Positions 9,789 through 20,167 are shown, numbered from the stretch's first letter. The stretch is 64,000 nt of DNA from Planctomycetaceae bacterium (GCA_002726205.1 PBSL01000009.1:51919-115918), one strand, 5' to 3'. A program made the numbers and translations. Notes: generated by a model from the letters alone, not told the origin.

Positions 9789-11246
9789 ATGCCAGCAGTC
9801 CCGTCATCGGCCAACACGGCGAATTTCTCGCGTCGTCGCCTGCTCGAGACCAGTTCGCTGGGTTTCGGGTGGCTGGCGCTGAAGGGATTGCTGGCTGATG
9901 AAAATTCTCTTGCCCGGGCTGATGACCCGTCGCGGCCGATCGACAGCGAGCGTCGTGCCGGTCAGCATTTTCCAGCGGCCCGCTCGGTGATCCTGCTGAA
10001 CATGGTCGGTGGTCCCAGCCAGGTGGACCTGTTCGATCCGAAGCCGGTGTTGAACAAGTTCCATGGCCGGACCGCATCGGAGACGTTCGAGACGTTGCAG
10101 CCGGGCAGCGAGAGCAAGACGCTGGTCAGAACACCTTTCAGTTTTCGACGACACGGCGAGTGCGGCATGGAGATCAGCTCGATGTTGCCCCACCTGGCCG
10201 GTCTCGCTGACGAGATCTGCCTGGTCCGGTCGATGTTCAGCGCCAACAACAACCACCCTCAAGCACAACGGTTCCTGCAAAGCGGCAAGGTCGTCCCCAA
10301 CTGGCCGACGCTGGGTGCCTGGGTCAGTTATGGCCTGGGCACCGAGAATCGGAGCATGCCCGCGTTTGTGGTGCTGAGAGATCCCAAGGGTTATACCGAT
10401 GGTGGGACCAACCACTGGAGCAACGGCTGGCTTCCGGCGATCTATCGCGGGACCGAGATTCGCTCCGAGGGTGATGCGGTACTCAATCTCAAGCCCTCGC
10501 GCCAGGTCGCCCCGGAGGTCCGCCGCCGCAACCTCGCCCTGCTCGATGCGCTCAACAACCGCCGCCGCCGCCTCTATCCCGACGACAGCCGCCTGGAGTC
10601 GCGGATCCGAAACTACGAGTTGGCCGCACGGATGCAGGTCAGTGCCGAGCGGTTGCTGGACCTGGATGGCGAGACGAAGGCGACCCGTGATCTGTACGGG
10701 CTCGACAACGAGACAACCGCCGACTTCGGTCGCCGTTGCCTGATGGCCCGGCGAATGGTCGAACACGGTGTGCGGTTCGTCGAGGTGATGGTGACAGTGG
10801 CCAACGGGTCCAGCCCGTTCGACAGCCACAGCAACCTCGAGCCGGGGTTGAAGAAGATCTGCCCCCGGGTGGATCGGCCCTCGGCGGCGTTGATCCGCGA
10901 CTTGAAGCAGCGAGGCCTGCTCGACTCGACGATCGTGATCTGGACCGGGGAATTCGGGAGGTTGCCGATTTCTCAGAACGGCACCGGCCGCGATCACAAC
11001 CGGAATGCCTTCAGCACGGTGATCTGTGGCGGTGGGTTCCGTCGTGGTCACGTGCACGGGGCGACCGACGAGATCGGGTACCGATCCGTCGACGATCCGG
11101 TCAGCGTGCACGATTTCCATGCGACGTTGCTTCACCAACTGGGGATCGATCATCATCGCCTGAGTTTCCCGCACAACGGTCGCGATGAACGATTGACCGA
11201 TCCCGAGGTGAACGATTCCAGGGTAGTCCGCAAGATGCTGGCCTAG
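9789..11246 (+). CDS. DUF1501 family protein, Tat-exported
   Basis: Protein of 485 residues with a twin-arginine signal (SRRRLLE at 14-20, hydrophobic segment to about 35). The start was set at ATG 9789, five bases after the upstream stop, because this puts the RR motif at the normal distance from the N-terminus; the frame is open back to 9738 but that part overlaps the upstream gene. DUF1501 landmarks include VGGPSQVDLFDPKP, EFGRLPISQ, GRDHNRNAF and DFHATLLHQLGIDHH. It belongs with the DUF1549/DUF1553 gene just upstream. Its C-terminal part is close to that of the remnant at 5804-6127, suggesting shared ancestry. Confidence 0.88.
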   Translation: MPAVPSSANTANFSRRRLLETSSLGFGWLALKGLLADENSLARADDPSRPIDSERRAGQHFPAARSVILLNMVGGPSQVDLFDPKPVLNKFHGRTASETFETLQPGSESKTLVRTPFSFRRHGECGMEISSMLPHLAGLADEICLVRSMFSANNNHPQAQRFLQSGKVVPNWPTLGAWVSYGLGTENRSMPAFVVLRDPKGYTDGGTNHWSNGWLPAIYRGTEIRSEGDAVLNLKPSRQVAPEVRRRNLALLDALNNRRRRLYPDDSRLESRIRNYELAARMQVSAERLLDLDGETKATRDLYGLDNETTADFGRRCLMARRMVEHGVRFVEVMVTVANGSSPFDSHSNLEPGLKKICPRVDRPSAALIRDLKQRGLLDSTIVIWTGEFGRLPISQNGTGRDHNRNAFSTVICGGGFRRGHVHGATDEIGYRSVDDPVSVHDFHATLLHQLGIDHHRLSFPHNGRDERLTDPEVNDSRVVRKMLA

Positions 11247-11487
11247 CCGACGGCGTCCGACTGCCTCGTTGTTTTCTCTCGTCACGTGAATTCGCTGGAA
11301 CCGGACGGCCTTGTGCGTCGTCAAAACAGGTCGAAGCGCGGCGTTGATTGACGTCGTCTGATTTCGTGATCGCGAGCCGGTCAGTGCCAAGTTAGGATTT
11401 GAGGTGGCGGTTGGTTCTGCGGAATGCCCTGTCACCGGGTTTTCTTGCTCACGCCACTCCAGAAGTTCTCTCACCAGGAACATTGCC

Positions 11488-14400
11488 ATGAGTCGTCTGC
11501 TTGCCCGCGTCATGACATCGGTCGTCCTGCTTGCCGCAGTTGCCGATGCCGGCGAGATTTCGTTTCTCGAGGACTTTTCGCTTGCCCAGGACCGTTCGAT
11601 TCCGCTGAAGACGTTGATCCCGGGGACCGAGGACTACTTCTACTTCCACTGTCTGCACCTGCAGAGCGAAGAGAATTACGAGCAGGTCGATGCGCTGATG
11701 GCGAAATGGTTGCAGAAGACCAAGACACGGACTGTCGGTTACCGCGAGATCGAGAATCGGCAGGTGTTGTTGCAGTACGCCAGGGCGCCGCAGAAGGCGC
11801 TCGAGTTCCTGCGTCCCCGACTGGGTGTCGTGCTGAACCATCAGCGGGCCAACCCGGCCGCGCAGGCCCGGCTTCCGGTCCTGCTCAATCCAGTTCTGAT
11901 CACGCGTGCCGCGTTGACGCGCAGGGCCCTGGGACGATCCGGTTCCCTGCAGGGGTTCGAAACGGCAGCTCTGGAAAGGCTGGTCGGCACGAAACTCGAC
12001 GTCGCGCGTCGTCGCCAACTGATCTCGCGATTGACTCGCCCCGACGTGGCCGGGCTGTCGCGATTGATCGTGGACGACCTGAACTCCGCGGGAAGCCGCG
12101 GATTCGGATCGCTGCCGCTGCACCGCCGACTGCTGTTGCCGCAGCTGGAAAAATGTCTCGAGTTTCGTCCACAACTGTTCAACGAGGGCAACTTTGTTTC
12201 CATCTACCTCTCCAAGCTCCGTCCCGGCGACGACAGCGACTGGCGCAACGACCCGGCCGTCGAAACGGCCTACCTCGACCGGCTCTGGAACTACGTCGGT
12301 CGCCTGGATCCGGTCCACAACTCGCTGAAGGCTCACGTGCTTTCCCGCCGTCTGCGACTGGATCGCACCCGCGGCGTGTATGACCGGCAGAGATTTCTCG
12401 AGTACCTCAAGTTGCCGCGACAGGCGGCCTACGTGCGACCCGAGGTGATCAGGAAGCTGGCCAACCGTCGCTTCCTGGTGAACCTGCAGGCCAACTACAC
12501 CACCGTGACCGCCCTGCCGATCGTCGGGAATGATGAGCCATTGGTGAGGGCTTGCCTGCAGCACTTCTTTCTCCGCGAGGAGAACTTCGAACCGTACCGT
12601 CCCTATCTCGCCGACAGGTACCTCAAGCAGGTCTTCGCCGAGACGAAGATCCTTGCCGGCCAGGGCGACCCGGCCCGCTGGGCGGCCTGGCTGACACCCG
12701 AGCAGTACCAGCGGCTGCAGAAGCGGGTTGACCTGGAATTCGCCGTGACCAACGGCCGCCTGCTCGCTCCTGCCGACCTGGTGACGCTGGAACTCGACAT
12801 CAAGAACGTCAAGACACTGATCGTGAAGGTCTTCGAGATCAACGCGTTGAACTATTACCGGGACCAGGGTCGAGAGGTGAACACCGACATCAACCTCGAC
12901 GGACTGGTTCCCAATCTCGAGCGGACCCTCACCTACGAGGAACCACCGCAGCGCCGTGTCCGGCGGCAGTTCAAGTTTCCCGAACTGAAGGGACGCGGGA
13001 CCTGGGTGGTCGATTTCATCGGCAACGGCAAAAGCAGCCGAGCATTGGTCCGCAAGGGCAAGCTGCGTCACCTGGTTCGCACCGGGACCGCGGGGCACGT
13101 GTTCACCGTGCTTGACGAGGCGGGCCGGAAGATCGACGGCACGTCGATCTGGCTGGCTGGCCACGAATACACCGCCACGAAAAACGGTACGATTCACGTT
13201 CCCTTCAGCACCGCTCCCGCGGTACAGCCGATCATCCTGGTCCATGACGGGTTTGCGTCGTTTGAGCGTTTCCGTCACCAGTCCGAGAACTACTCGTTCG
13301 CCGCCGGCATCGTCGTTGATCGCGAGTCGTTGCTGGATCGCCGAAAGGCCCGAGTGGTCATCCGGCCCTCGCTGTCGGTTAACGGGACACCGGTCTCGCT
13401 GGGCGTGCTGAAGGATCCGCGCCTCAGGATCACGTCGGTCAATCACGACGGTGTGACCACCAGCAAGGACGTCGGCGAGTTCAAGTTGACCGATGACGCC
13501 GAGAGCGTCTACCAGTTCCAGGTTCCCTCGAGATTGTCGCGGATCGATTTTGTCCTGACCGCCCGCGTCCAGAACCTCAGCCTGGGCAAGCCGCAGGTAC
13601 TTTCGACCGGCCAGTCGTTCGTGATCAACGCGATCGATCAGTCACCGCGGGTCGAGGACCTTCACCTGGCGCGGTTGCCGGGTGGATACGTCCTGGAATA
13701 TCGCGGCAAGACCGGTGAGCCACGTCCATCGCGAGCGGTCCGGGTCACGCTCAAGCACGGCGAGTTTCGCGAACCGGTTCGCGTCGTGCTGCAGACCGAT
13801 GCCAACGGCCGCGTAACGCTCGGGCCACTGGCCGGTATCGCGACGCTGGCAGCCACCGCTGCCGACGGGACCAGCCACACCTGGCGACTGGGTCGCGACA
13901 ACTTCACCTACCCGGCCTCGATTCACGGCCTGGCCGGAGAACCGGTCCGGATTCCGTGGATGGCGGCCGACCGGGAGCTTGACCCGAGAAACCTGTCGTT
14001 GCTGGAAGTCCGCAGCGGTCAATGGGTGGCAGATCGTTTCGCGTCGGCCACGCTTCGTGACGGCTTCCTGCAACTGGCAGGATTGCCCGCGGGCGACTAC
14101 GACCTGCTGATCAAGCCGTCGGCGACGGCGATCCGGATCCGGATCACCGCGGGAAGCCGCCAGGGCGGTTACCTGCTGGGGACGAATCGGCGACTCGAGG
14201 ACCGCGCGGGCCGCCCGCTGCAGATTGTCTCGACCTCACTTGAACAGGGATCGCTGTCGATCCAACTGGCCAACGCCACGGCCAAGACCCGGGTGCACGT
14301 TTTTGCCACGCGTTACGTCCCCGCCTTTTCAGCTGACGGGTTTCTCGGACGCGTGCAGGATGCCGAGCCTTTTGTCGTGACCGTGCCGGGCCACCCGTCG

Positions 14401-17400
14401 CTGTTTGTCGCCGGTCGCAACATCGGGGACGAGTTCCGTTACATCATCGAACGCAAGTTCGAGAAGCGATTTCCCGGGAACATGCTGCAACGACCGAGCC
14501 TTTTGCTCAATCCATGGCCGATCCGCAAGACCACGACCGGCAGACAGGAAGCCGCCGCCGGCGAGAGTTTCAGGGCTGCGAAAGACGAGAAACAGGGTGC
14601 CGGAGCCCGTGGTGCCAAGAAATCGGCGCCGCCCCAGCCCCCGACAGATTACGCCAACCTTGATTTCCTGGCCAACGCATCGCTGGTTGAGCTGAACCTG
14701 CGTGTGAACAAGCAGGGCGTGGTCGAGATTGCCCGGGATGCCCTGGCCGCGTTCAATCATGTCCACGTGGTCGCCGTTGATGCTCGTCATACCGCGTCTC
14801 GCAGCGTGATGCTGCCGGATGCCGAGGCGAAATTCCTCGACCTCAGGCTGGCCCGTGGCCTTGACCCGGCCAACCACTATACCCAGCAAAGACAGGTCAG
14901 CGTCCTGCCCAAGGGGACGCGCCTGGTGATTCCCGACGTCACGTCGTCGCGGTTCGAGATCTACGACAGCCTCGCACGGGTTTACGATCTTTACAGTACC
15001 CTGTCGAAGAACGCGGTGCTGGCCGAGTTCCGGTTCGTGCTGGACTGGCCGACACTGGACGCCGCCGGGAAGCAGGCAAAGTACTCGAAGTACGCTTGCC
15101 ACGAACTGAACTTCTTCCTGTCGCGGAAGGATCCCGAGTTCTTCCGGACGGTGGTACAGCCGTTCCTGAGGAACAAGAAGGACAAGACCTTCCTGGACCA
15201 CTGGTTGCTGGGTGACGACCTGGATCGCTTTGTCGACCCATGGTCGCACGCGAGGTTGAATATTGTCGAGAGGATCCTGCTGGCCGAGCGACTCGACGGC
15301 GAGTTGCCCCGGACCAGGCGGCACGTCGCCGACCTGCTGGCATTGCTGCCCAGGAACCGCGACCTGACGGAACGGTTGTACGAGACGGCCCTGCGTGGCC
15401 GGGCGCTCGATTCCAATGGCAAGGCGAACCTCGGAGCGCCGGTCAGTAATTTCTTCGCCTCGGGACGCCGTGCCCGGAAGGCCGGCGAGAGCCTGGACAA
15501 CATGGCTGGTGGGGTCGGTGGTGCTTTAGGGGGCGGTGCCGATGGCAGGTCAGTGGCCAGGGCCCCCGCTCCCTCGACAGCCGCAAGTGCGAAACCCCAG
15601 GGGAAAAGCAATGCGAAGAAGTCCAAGGAAGCGAAGATGAGTTTGCAGAAGGAAACTGAGGCGCTGGACAAATCGTCTAATGCCAGCCGCGATCGGAATT
15701 TTCAGGAGGATGCGGCGCTGAGGAAAAGAGTTCGACAGTTGTTCCGCCGACTCGATCGAACCCAGGAATGGGTCGAGAACAACTACTACCGGCTGCCGAT
15801 CGAAAAACAGGTCGGCAACCTGGTGACGACCAGTCGGTTCTGGAACGACTACGTCCACCGCAACCCGGCCGACCCGTTCTTCTCCAAGAACTTCGCGGAT
15901 GCGGCCAGGAGTTTTCCCGAGATGATGTTCGCGCTGGCGGTGCTTGATCTGCCGTTCCGAGCCGGCGAGCACAAGATCGACTTCAAGGGCAACGCCCTGA
16001 CACTGGTGCCCGCCAGCCCGGCGATCGTGTTGCACCGTGAGGTCAAGCCGGCCGGGGAGATTGTTGGGGAAACGCCGGTGCTGGTCACGCAGAACTTCTA
16101 CCGGTTCGACGACCGTTTTCGCCAGGTCGATGGTGAACGGGTCGACAAGTTCGTGACCGACGAGTTCCTGGTCCACACCGTCTATGGCTGCCAGGTCGTC
16201 TTGACCAATCCCGGTTCTGCCAAGCAACGGCTCGACGTGCTGCTGCAGGTCCCGGTCGGAGCGATCCCGGTCAACAGGGCTCGCTACACCCGCAGCGTCC
16301 ACGTCGATCTCGATCCCTACCACACGCAACGGATCGAGTACCACTTCTACTTTCCGGCAGCCGGCAATTACCGGCACTACCCGGTTCACGTCGCCAGGAA
16401 TGAACGAGTGATCGCGGCGGCCGAACCGGTGGTCCTGAAGGCGGTGACCGAACCGTCACGACTCGATCTGGCCTCCTGGGCTCACGTCTCCCAGAACGGT
16501 ACCCGTGGCGAGGTGCTCGAGTACCTTCGCAAGCACAACGTGCTGAGGCTCGACCTGACACGGATCGCCTTCCGGATGAAGGACAAGGTCTTCTTTGACG
16601 AGTTGCTCGGATTGCTGCGGCAGCGACACATCTACAATGGCACGCTCTGGGCTTACGCGTTGCTGCACAACGACAGCGTCGTGATCAAGGAATACCTCAG
16701 GCACGCTGATTCGTTTGTCAGCCAGTGTGGCAGCGTGCTGCAGAGTCCCCTGCTCGTGATCGATCCGGTCGAACGCCGCACGTACCAGCACATGGATTAC
16801 CGTCCGCTGGTCAATGCCCGGGCTCACACGCTCGGCCAGCGACGCCAGATTCTCAACGACCGCTTTCACGCCCAGTACCATCGCCTGCTGAAAATCATCA
16901 GTTACACGCCCAACCTCGATGACAACGACCTGATGGCGGTCACCTACTACCTGCTGTTGCAGGACCGCGTCGACGAGGCCCTGGCGTTCTTTGGCCGTGT
17001 CAACGCGGACAAACTGCAGACGCGGTTGCAGTACGACTACTTCACCGCCTACCTGGACCTTTTCAGCGACAAGCCACAGGTCGCGCGGCAGGTTTCCGAG
17101 AAATGGCTCGCGCGGCTCAAGCCGCTGCCGGCTGGTGGCCTGATTCCGGTGGCTGCAGGCCCCGGGGGCGAACGTGTGGGTTACCCGGTCGATCACTGGC
17201 GGCGGCTCTTTGGTGATGTCGTGGCCCAGTTGGACGAGGCCGAGGGACGCAAGCCGGCCGCTGATCCGGAGAACGAAGCGGCCAAACGGCAGAAACTGGC
17301 GGCCAGCCAGCCGAACTTCGACATCAAGGTCGAAACCCGCCGGTTGACGATCGACTACCAGAACCTCGCCGAGGTCACCGTCAACTACTACCTGATGGAC

Positions 17401-17883
17401 ATTGAACTGCTCTTCAGCCGCAACCCGTTCGTGAAGCAGGATGCCAGCCGGTTCGCGCACATTCGCCCGAACCACTCGGCCGGCATCAAGCTGCCCGCAG
17501 ACCAGGCCCGTCATGGCGTGGATCTGCCCGAGCGATTCCACAACCGCAACGTGCTGGTCGAGGTTCGCGGCTCGGGACTGGTTCACTCGCAGGCCTACTA
17601 TTCCAACTCGCTGGCCGTCCAGGTGATCGAACCCTACGGACAGGTTCGCGTGACCGACGCCGGGAACCGCAAGCCGGTGACCAGGGTTTACGTGAAGGTC
17701 TATGCCCGGCAGCGTGACGGGCGGGTTCGCTTCTACAAGGACGGGTACACCGACCTGAGAGGCCGTTTTGACTACACGTCCTTGAATACCAACGACCTGG
17801 AGAACGTCGAGAAGTTCTCGTTGCTGGTACTCAGCGACGGCAAGGGCGCGGTGGTCAAGGAGGCAGCTCCACCGAAGCGGTAG
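11488..17883 (+). CDS. Giant (2131-residue) secreted protein of unknown function, MG-like and helical regions
   Basis: Start ATG 11488 gives a signal peptide (MSRLLARVMTSVVLLAAVAD) and has an AGGA about 8 bases upstream; the frame is open back to 11404 but that part is not signal-like. The N-terminal ~400 residues look helical. From about 430 to 1000 the protein reads as a series of beta-sandwich segments (for example LVHDGFASFERF and GVTTSKDVGEFKLTDDAES), reminiscent of macroglobulin (MG) domains of alpha-2-macroglobulins; this resemblance is tentative. No CxEQ thioester motif was seen. A low-complexity Gly/Ala/Lys linker lies around bases 15480-15690. A helical region with TPR-like character follows near 1700-1900, and a final beta domain closes the chain. 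A structural or substrate-trapping envelope role is possible but not shown. Confidence 0.7.
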   Translation: MSRLLARVMTSVVLLAAVADAGEISFLEDFSLAQDRSIPLKTLIPGTEDYFYFHCLHLQSEENYEQVDALMAKWLQKTKTRTVGYREIENRQVLLQYARAPQKALEFLRPRLGVVLNHQRANPAAQARLPVLLNPVLITRAALTRRALGRSGSLQGFETAALERLVGTKLDVARRRQLISRLTRPDVAGLSRLIVDDLNSAGSRGFGSLPLHRRLLLPQLEKCLEFRPQLFNEGNFVSIYLSKLRPGDDSDWRNDPAVETAYLDRLWNYVGRLDPVHNSLKAHVLSRRLRLDRTRGVYDRQRFLEYLKLPRQAAYVRPEVIRKLANRRFLVNLQANYTTVTALPIVGNDEPLVRACLQHFFLREENFEPYRPYLADRYLKQVFAETKILAGQGDPARWAAWLTPEQYQRLQKRVDLEFAVTNGRLLAPADLVTLELDIKNVKTLIVKVFEINALNYYRDQGREVNTDINLDGLVPNLERTLTYEEPPQRRVRRQFKFPELKGRGTWVVDFIGNGKSSRALVRKGKLRHLVRTGTAGHVFTVLDEAGRKIDGTSIWLAGHEYTATKNGTIHVPFSTAPAVQPIILVHDGFASFERFRHQSENYSFAAGIVVDRESLLDRRKARVVIRPSLSVNGTPVSLGVLKDPRLRITSVNHDGVTTSKDVGEFKLTDDAESVYQFQVPSRLSRIDFVLTARVQNLSLGKPQVLSTGQSFVINAIDQSPRVEDLHLARLPGGYVLEYRGKTGEPRPSRAVRVTLKHGEFREPVRVVLQTDANGRVTLGPLAGIATLAATAADGTSHTWRLGRDNFTYPASIHGLAGEPVRIPWMAADRELDPRNLSLLEVRSGQWVADRFASATLRDGFLQLAGLPAGDYDLLIKPSATAIRIRITAGSRQGGYLLGTNRRLEDRAGRPLQIVSTSLEQGSLSIQLANATAKTRVHVFATRYVPAFSADGFLGRVQDAEPFVVTVPGHPSLFVAGRNIGDEFRYIIERKFEKRFPGNMLQRPSLLLNPWPIRKTTTGRQEAAAGESFRAAKDEKQGAGARGAKKSAPPQPPTDYANLDFLANASLVELNLRVNKQGVVEIARDALAAFNHVHVVAVDARHTASRSVMLPDAEAKFLDLRLARGLDPANHYTQQRQVSVLPKGTRLVIPDVTSSRFEIYDSLARVYDLYSTLSKNAVLAEFRFVLDWPTLDAAGKQAKYSKYACHELNFFLSRKDPEFFRTVVQPFLRNKKDKTFLDHWLLGDDLDRFVDPWSHARLNIVERILLAERLDGELPRTRRHVADLLALLPRNRDLTERLYETALRGRALDSNGKANLGAPVSNFFASGRRARKAGESLDNMAGGVGGALGGGADGRSVARAPAPSTAASAKPQGKSNAKKSKEAKMSLQKETEALDKSSNASRDRNFQEDAALRKRVRQLFRRLDRTQEWVENNYYRLPIEKQVGNLVTTSRFWNDYVHRNPADPFFSKNFADAARSFPEMMFALAVLDLPFRAGEHKIDFKGNALTLVPASPAIVLHREVKPAGEIVGETPVLVTQNFYRFDDRFRQVDGERVDKFVTDEFLVHTVYGCQVVLTNPGSAKQRLDVLLQVPVGAIPVNRARYTRSVHVDLDPYHTQRIEYHFYFPAAGNYRHYPVHVARNERVIAAAEPVVLKAVTEPSRLDLASWAHVSQNGTRGEVLEYLRKHNVLRLDLTRIAFRMKDKVFFDELLGLLRQRHIYNGTLWAYALLHNDSVVIKEYLRHADSFVSQCGSVLQSPLLVIDPVERRTYQHMDYRPLVNARAHTLGQRRQILNDRFHAQYHRLLKIISYTPNLDDNDLMAVTYYLLLQDRVDEALAFFGRVNADKLQTRLQYDYFTAYLDLFSDKPQVARQVSEKWLARLKPLPAGGLIPVAAGPGGERVGYPVDHWRRLFGDVVAQLDEAEGRKPAADPENEAAKRQKLAASQPNFDIKVETRRLTIDYQNLAEVTVNYYLMDIELLFSRNPFVKQDASRFAHIRPNHSAGIKLPADQARHGVDLPERFHNRNVLVEVRGSGLVHSQAYYSNSLAVQVIEPYGQVRVTDAGNRKPVTRVYVKVYARQRDGRVRFYKDGYTDLRGRFDYTSLNTNDLENVEKFSLLVLSDGKGAVVKEAAPPKR

Positions 17884-17908
17884 TGCCGCGACCCCCGTGG
17901 CTTCCGGC

Positions 17909-18592
17909 TCAGGCCGTGTCGTCCCGCAGGCGACCGTCCTCGAGCAGAAAGACCAGCGATGCCGATTCTTTCAGGTCGGTGTCATGCGTCGAGACGACCA
18001 GCGTCGTTCCGGCGGCGTTGATTTCCTGGAGAATCGCGGCGAGTTCCGCGGCCGCCCGGCGATCGAGATTCGATGTCGGTTCGTCGGCGAAGATCACCTC
18101 GGGGTCCCCGATCAGCGCCCGGGCCACCGCGACCCGTTGCTGTTCCCCGCCACTGAGTTCCTCGGGCGGGGTGTCGGCCTTCGCGGCCAGTCCCAGGCGG
18201 GACAGGACATCGTCGGCGGCCTGCCTCCGCTTTGCCGCCGACAGCCCCCGGGGAATCTGTGGATAGGTGATGTTTTCCCAGGTCGGCAACCGGGGGATCA
18301 GCGAAAAGTCCTGGAAGACGAACCCCATCCGCCTGCGTTGTCTCGCCAGTTCGACGTCGGAGCAGTCCTCGAGGTTGCGGTCGGCAAATCTCACGCGACC
18401 GCTGGTCGGGCGGTCGAGTGCTCCGAGCAGGGACAGCAGCGTGGTCTTGCCCGAACCCGAGGGTCCGTCGAGCACGACGTAGCTGCCGGCCGGGATGGCC
18501 AGCGACACGTCGCTCAGTGCACGGACCTCGCTCGAGGTCCCGGGATGGTAGGTCCTGCTCAGCGATTCCGTCTCGAGCAACCCGCGATTCAT
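17909..18592 (-). CDS. ABC transporter ATP-binding protein (LolD/MacB type)
   Basis: ATPase subunit of 227 residues. Walker A GPSGSGKT is at 43-50, Q-loop Q94, signature LSGGEQQ at 146-152, Walker B VIFADEPTSNLD ending near 177, and the switch His in STHD at 203. Length and the FADEPTSNLD form match ATPases that serve MacB/LolCDE/FtsX-type permeases. ATG 18592 overlaps the stop of the permease gene by four bases (ATGA), so translation is probably coupled; the longer frame upstream lies inside the permease gene. It is the last gene of the five-gene operon that contains a NosL-like protein. It is expected to power conformational work of the permease rather than classic import. Confidence 0.93.
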   Translation of the reverse strand: MNRGLLETESLSRTYHPGTSSEVRALSDVSLAIPAGSYVVLDGPSGSGKTTLLSLLGALDRPTSGRVRFADRNLEDCSDVELARQRRRMGFVFQDFSLIPRLPTWENITYPQIPRGLSAAKRRQAADDVLSRLGLAAKADTPPEELSGGEQQRVAVARALIGDPEVIFADEPTSNLDRRAAAELAAILQEINAAGTTLVVSTHDTDLKESASLVFLLEDGRLRDDTA

Positions 18593-19836
18593 CTCATGGC
18601 CTCCGCGGGTGGGGTCACGGCGGTCCGCCATGTCGAGTACGCCGAGCCGGTGGTGACCAGCAGGCAGGCGACGAGTACCGCCAGCCCGGCCGGTTGTGCT
18701 GCCAGGACGTAGGGCACCGCGATGGCCGGTTGGGTCTCGACACCCGCCAGAAAGATCCCGGCGATCCAGAACCCGTTGAACCATTTCAGCCAGGCCAGGG
18801 CCACGAGGATCGCCACCGCCGCGCTGACCAGGCCCAGCAACAGGCTCTCGACGAGACTGCGAATCAGGATCTCGTCGGTCTGCCAGCCGGTGGCTTTGAG
18901 GATGCCGATTTCGCGGCGGCGCTCGGGGCGTCCGAAGCCCGACGTGACCAGGATCACGAGGATGCCGATGGCAAAGGCGATGACGAACAGCAGGTTGAAG
19001 ACACCCTCGCGATGACCCAGGCCGGCCGGAAGCAGCGATTCGAGGTCGGTACGGGAGGTGACCGATGGCTGGTGACTGGCTGCGGCCTTGGTCGAGGAAC
19101 CTGTCAACGACTGGAGAATTCGCGAGCGGATCGCCTCGGGTTGCCCCTGGCGACAGAAGACGAGCAGGTCGGTGGCCAGGCCCCGCTGGTCGAAGATCTC
19201 GGCGGCCGACTCGAAGGTGGTCAGGATCATCTGTGACTGCCAGGGAGAAATCTCGGACTGGAAGATCCCGGTGATCCGTGGAGTCTTCTCGCCCCCGCCA
19301 CTGCGAAAGATCGGGGGAATCACGGTGCCCACCTGCAGGTTGTCGAGTTTCCTGGCCAGTCCCGAACCGATGACCAGTTGCGGGGCCTCGCCGTGCTGTG
19401 ATCGAGGCAGTTGGCCATCGATCAACCGGGTCAATCGTTGGATCGACGAGCCGCGTCGTTGCAGTTCCTCGCGTGGCATGCCGACGAGCACGGCTTCGAC
19501 GTTCTCTTTTCCCAGCGTGATCCTGCCGACGATCCGGGGAATCACCCTGGTGACTCCGTCGAACTTGCGAATGGGTTCGGCCAGTTCCAGCGGGATCGGT
19601 ACACGTCGTCCGAACTGGTTGGCCGCGACATACAGGTCGGGCAACAGTTCCTTTTCGGCCGGTGTGCCGGCACCAATCGCGATCCGGGATTCCTGTCGCA
19701 GGCCTTCGACGAGGCCGATCCCGACGAGGTAGGGAACCAGCACGGCGATGACGGCCATGACGGTCACCGAGCTTCGCAGGGGCGACAACAGGATTGCAGC
19801 GGATCCGGTCCGTGCGATGCTAAGGAGCGAGGACAT
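18589..19836 (-). CDS. ABC transporter permease (MacB/FtsX family)
   Basis: Protein of 415 residues with the four-helix layout of MacB/FtsX permeases: one membrane helix near 23-44, a large periplasmic domain (about 45-275, MacB_PCD-like, with GVTRVIPRIVGRITLG and LVIGSGLARKLDNLQVG), then three helices near 283-300, 330-350 and 385-405. The conserved cytoplasmic stretch RRREIGILKATGWQTDEIL precedes the third helix, as in this family. It overlaps the small cysteine protein gene by 17 bases at its start and the ATPase gene by 4 bases at its end. In such systems the permease transmits ATP hydrolysis to periplasmic partners. Here the partners are probably the NosL-like and small anchored proteins encoded upstream. 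Confidence 0.9.
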   Translation of the reverse strand: MSSLLSIARTGSAAILLSPLRSSVTVMAVIAVLVPYLVGIGLVEGLRQESRIAIGAGTPAEKELLPDLYVAANQFGRRVPIPLELAEPIRKFDGVTRVIPRIVGRITLGKENVEAVLVGMPREELQRRGSSIQRLTRLIDGQLPRSQHGEAPQLVIGSGLARKLDNLQVGTVIPPIFRSGGGEKTPRITGIFQSEISPWQSQMILTTFESAAEIFDQRGLATDLLVFCRQGQPEAIRSRILQSLTGSSTKAAASHQPSVTSRTDLESLLPAGLGHREGVFNLLFVIAFAIGILVILVTSGFGRPERRREIGILKATGWQTDEILIRSLVESLLLGLVSAAVAILVALAWLKWFNGFWIAGIFLAGVETQPAIAVPYVLAAQPAGLAVLVACLLVTTGSAYSTWRTAVTPPAEAMR

Positions 19837-20167
19837 TGCGGGTGGCCGATGGGCCGGTCAGGTGCGTGGCTGACCGCGAGGAAAAGGAAAACAGGAACCG
19901 GCCACACCCGGGGCACAGCAGCCCCCCGGCGGGGATCGGACCGGTTCGGGCATTGCAGGTGGTTTCCAGCCGCGGGTCGAATTGAACCGGGCAGGTCGAC
20001 AGTTCGACGCTGGGTCCGAAGCCGAGCCCTCCGACCAGCTGCTGAAATCCGGCGGCGTCGGCCGCTCGCGGTGGGACGGGTTGCCGGTAGTGAGCCACGG
20101 CGACCCCGGCGGCGATGACCAGGATGGCGATCACGGCAAGCAGGCGGTTCGAGGAGTCGCTGGTCAT
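19820..20167 (-). CDS. Small membrane-anchored protein with four cysteines
   Basis: Protein of 115 residues: an N-terminal membrane helix at about 8-25, then a soluble part with C59, C71 and a CPGC pair at C85/C88. The cysteine spacing suggests a small metal-binding (zinc-ribbon-like or copper/zinc) site, but no known family was recognised. Its ATG shares one base with the stop of the NosL-like gene (TGATG), and its 3' end overlaps the permease gene by 17 bases, so it is embedded in the operon and is likely to be a real gene. Predicted topology puts the cysteines outside the cytoplasm. Function is inferred only from context: a metal-handling accessory subunit. Confidence 0.65.
   Translation of the reverse strand: MTSDSSNRLLAVIAILVIAAGVAVAHYRQPVPPRAADAAGFQQLVGGLGFGPSVELSTCPVQFDPRLETTCNARTGPIPAGGLLCPGCGRFLFSFSSRSATHLTGPSATRNVLAP

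Noticed and set aside
11449..13446. 665-codon open frame on the minus strand opposite the giant gene
   Set aside because: It is antisense to a clear secreted protein and its translation is compositionally odd with no motif; high GC removes stop codons from antisense frames.
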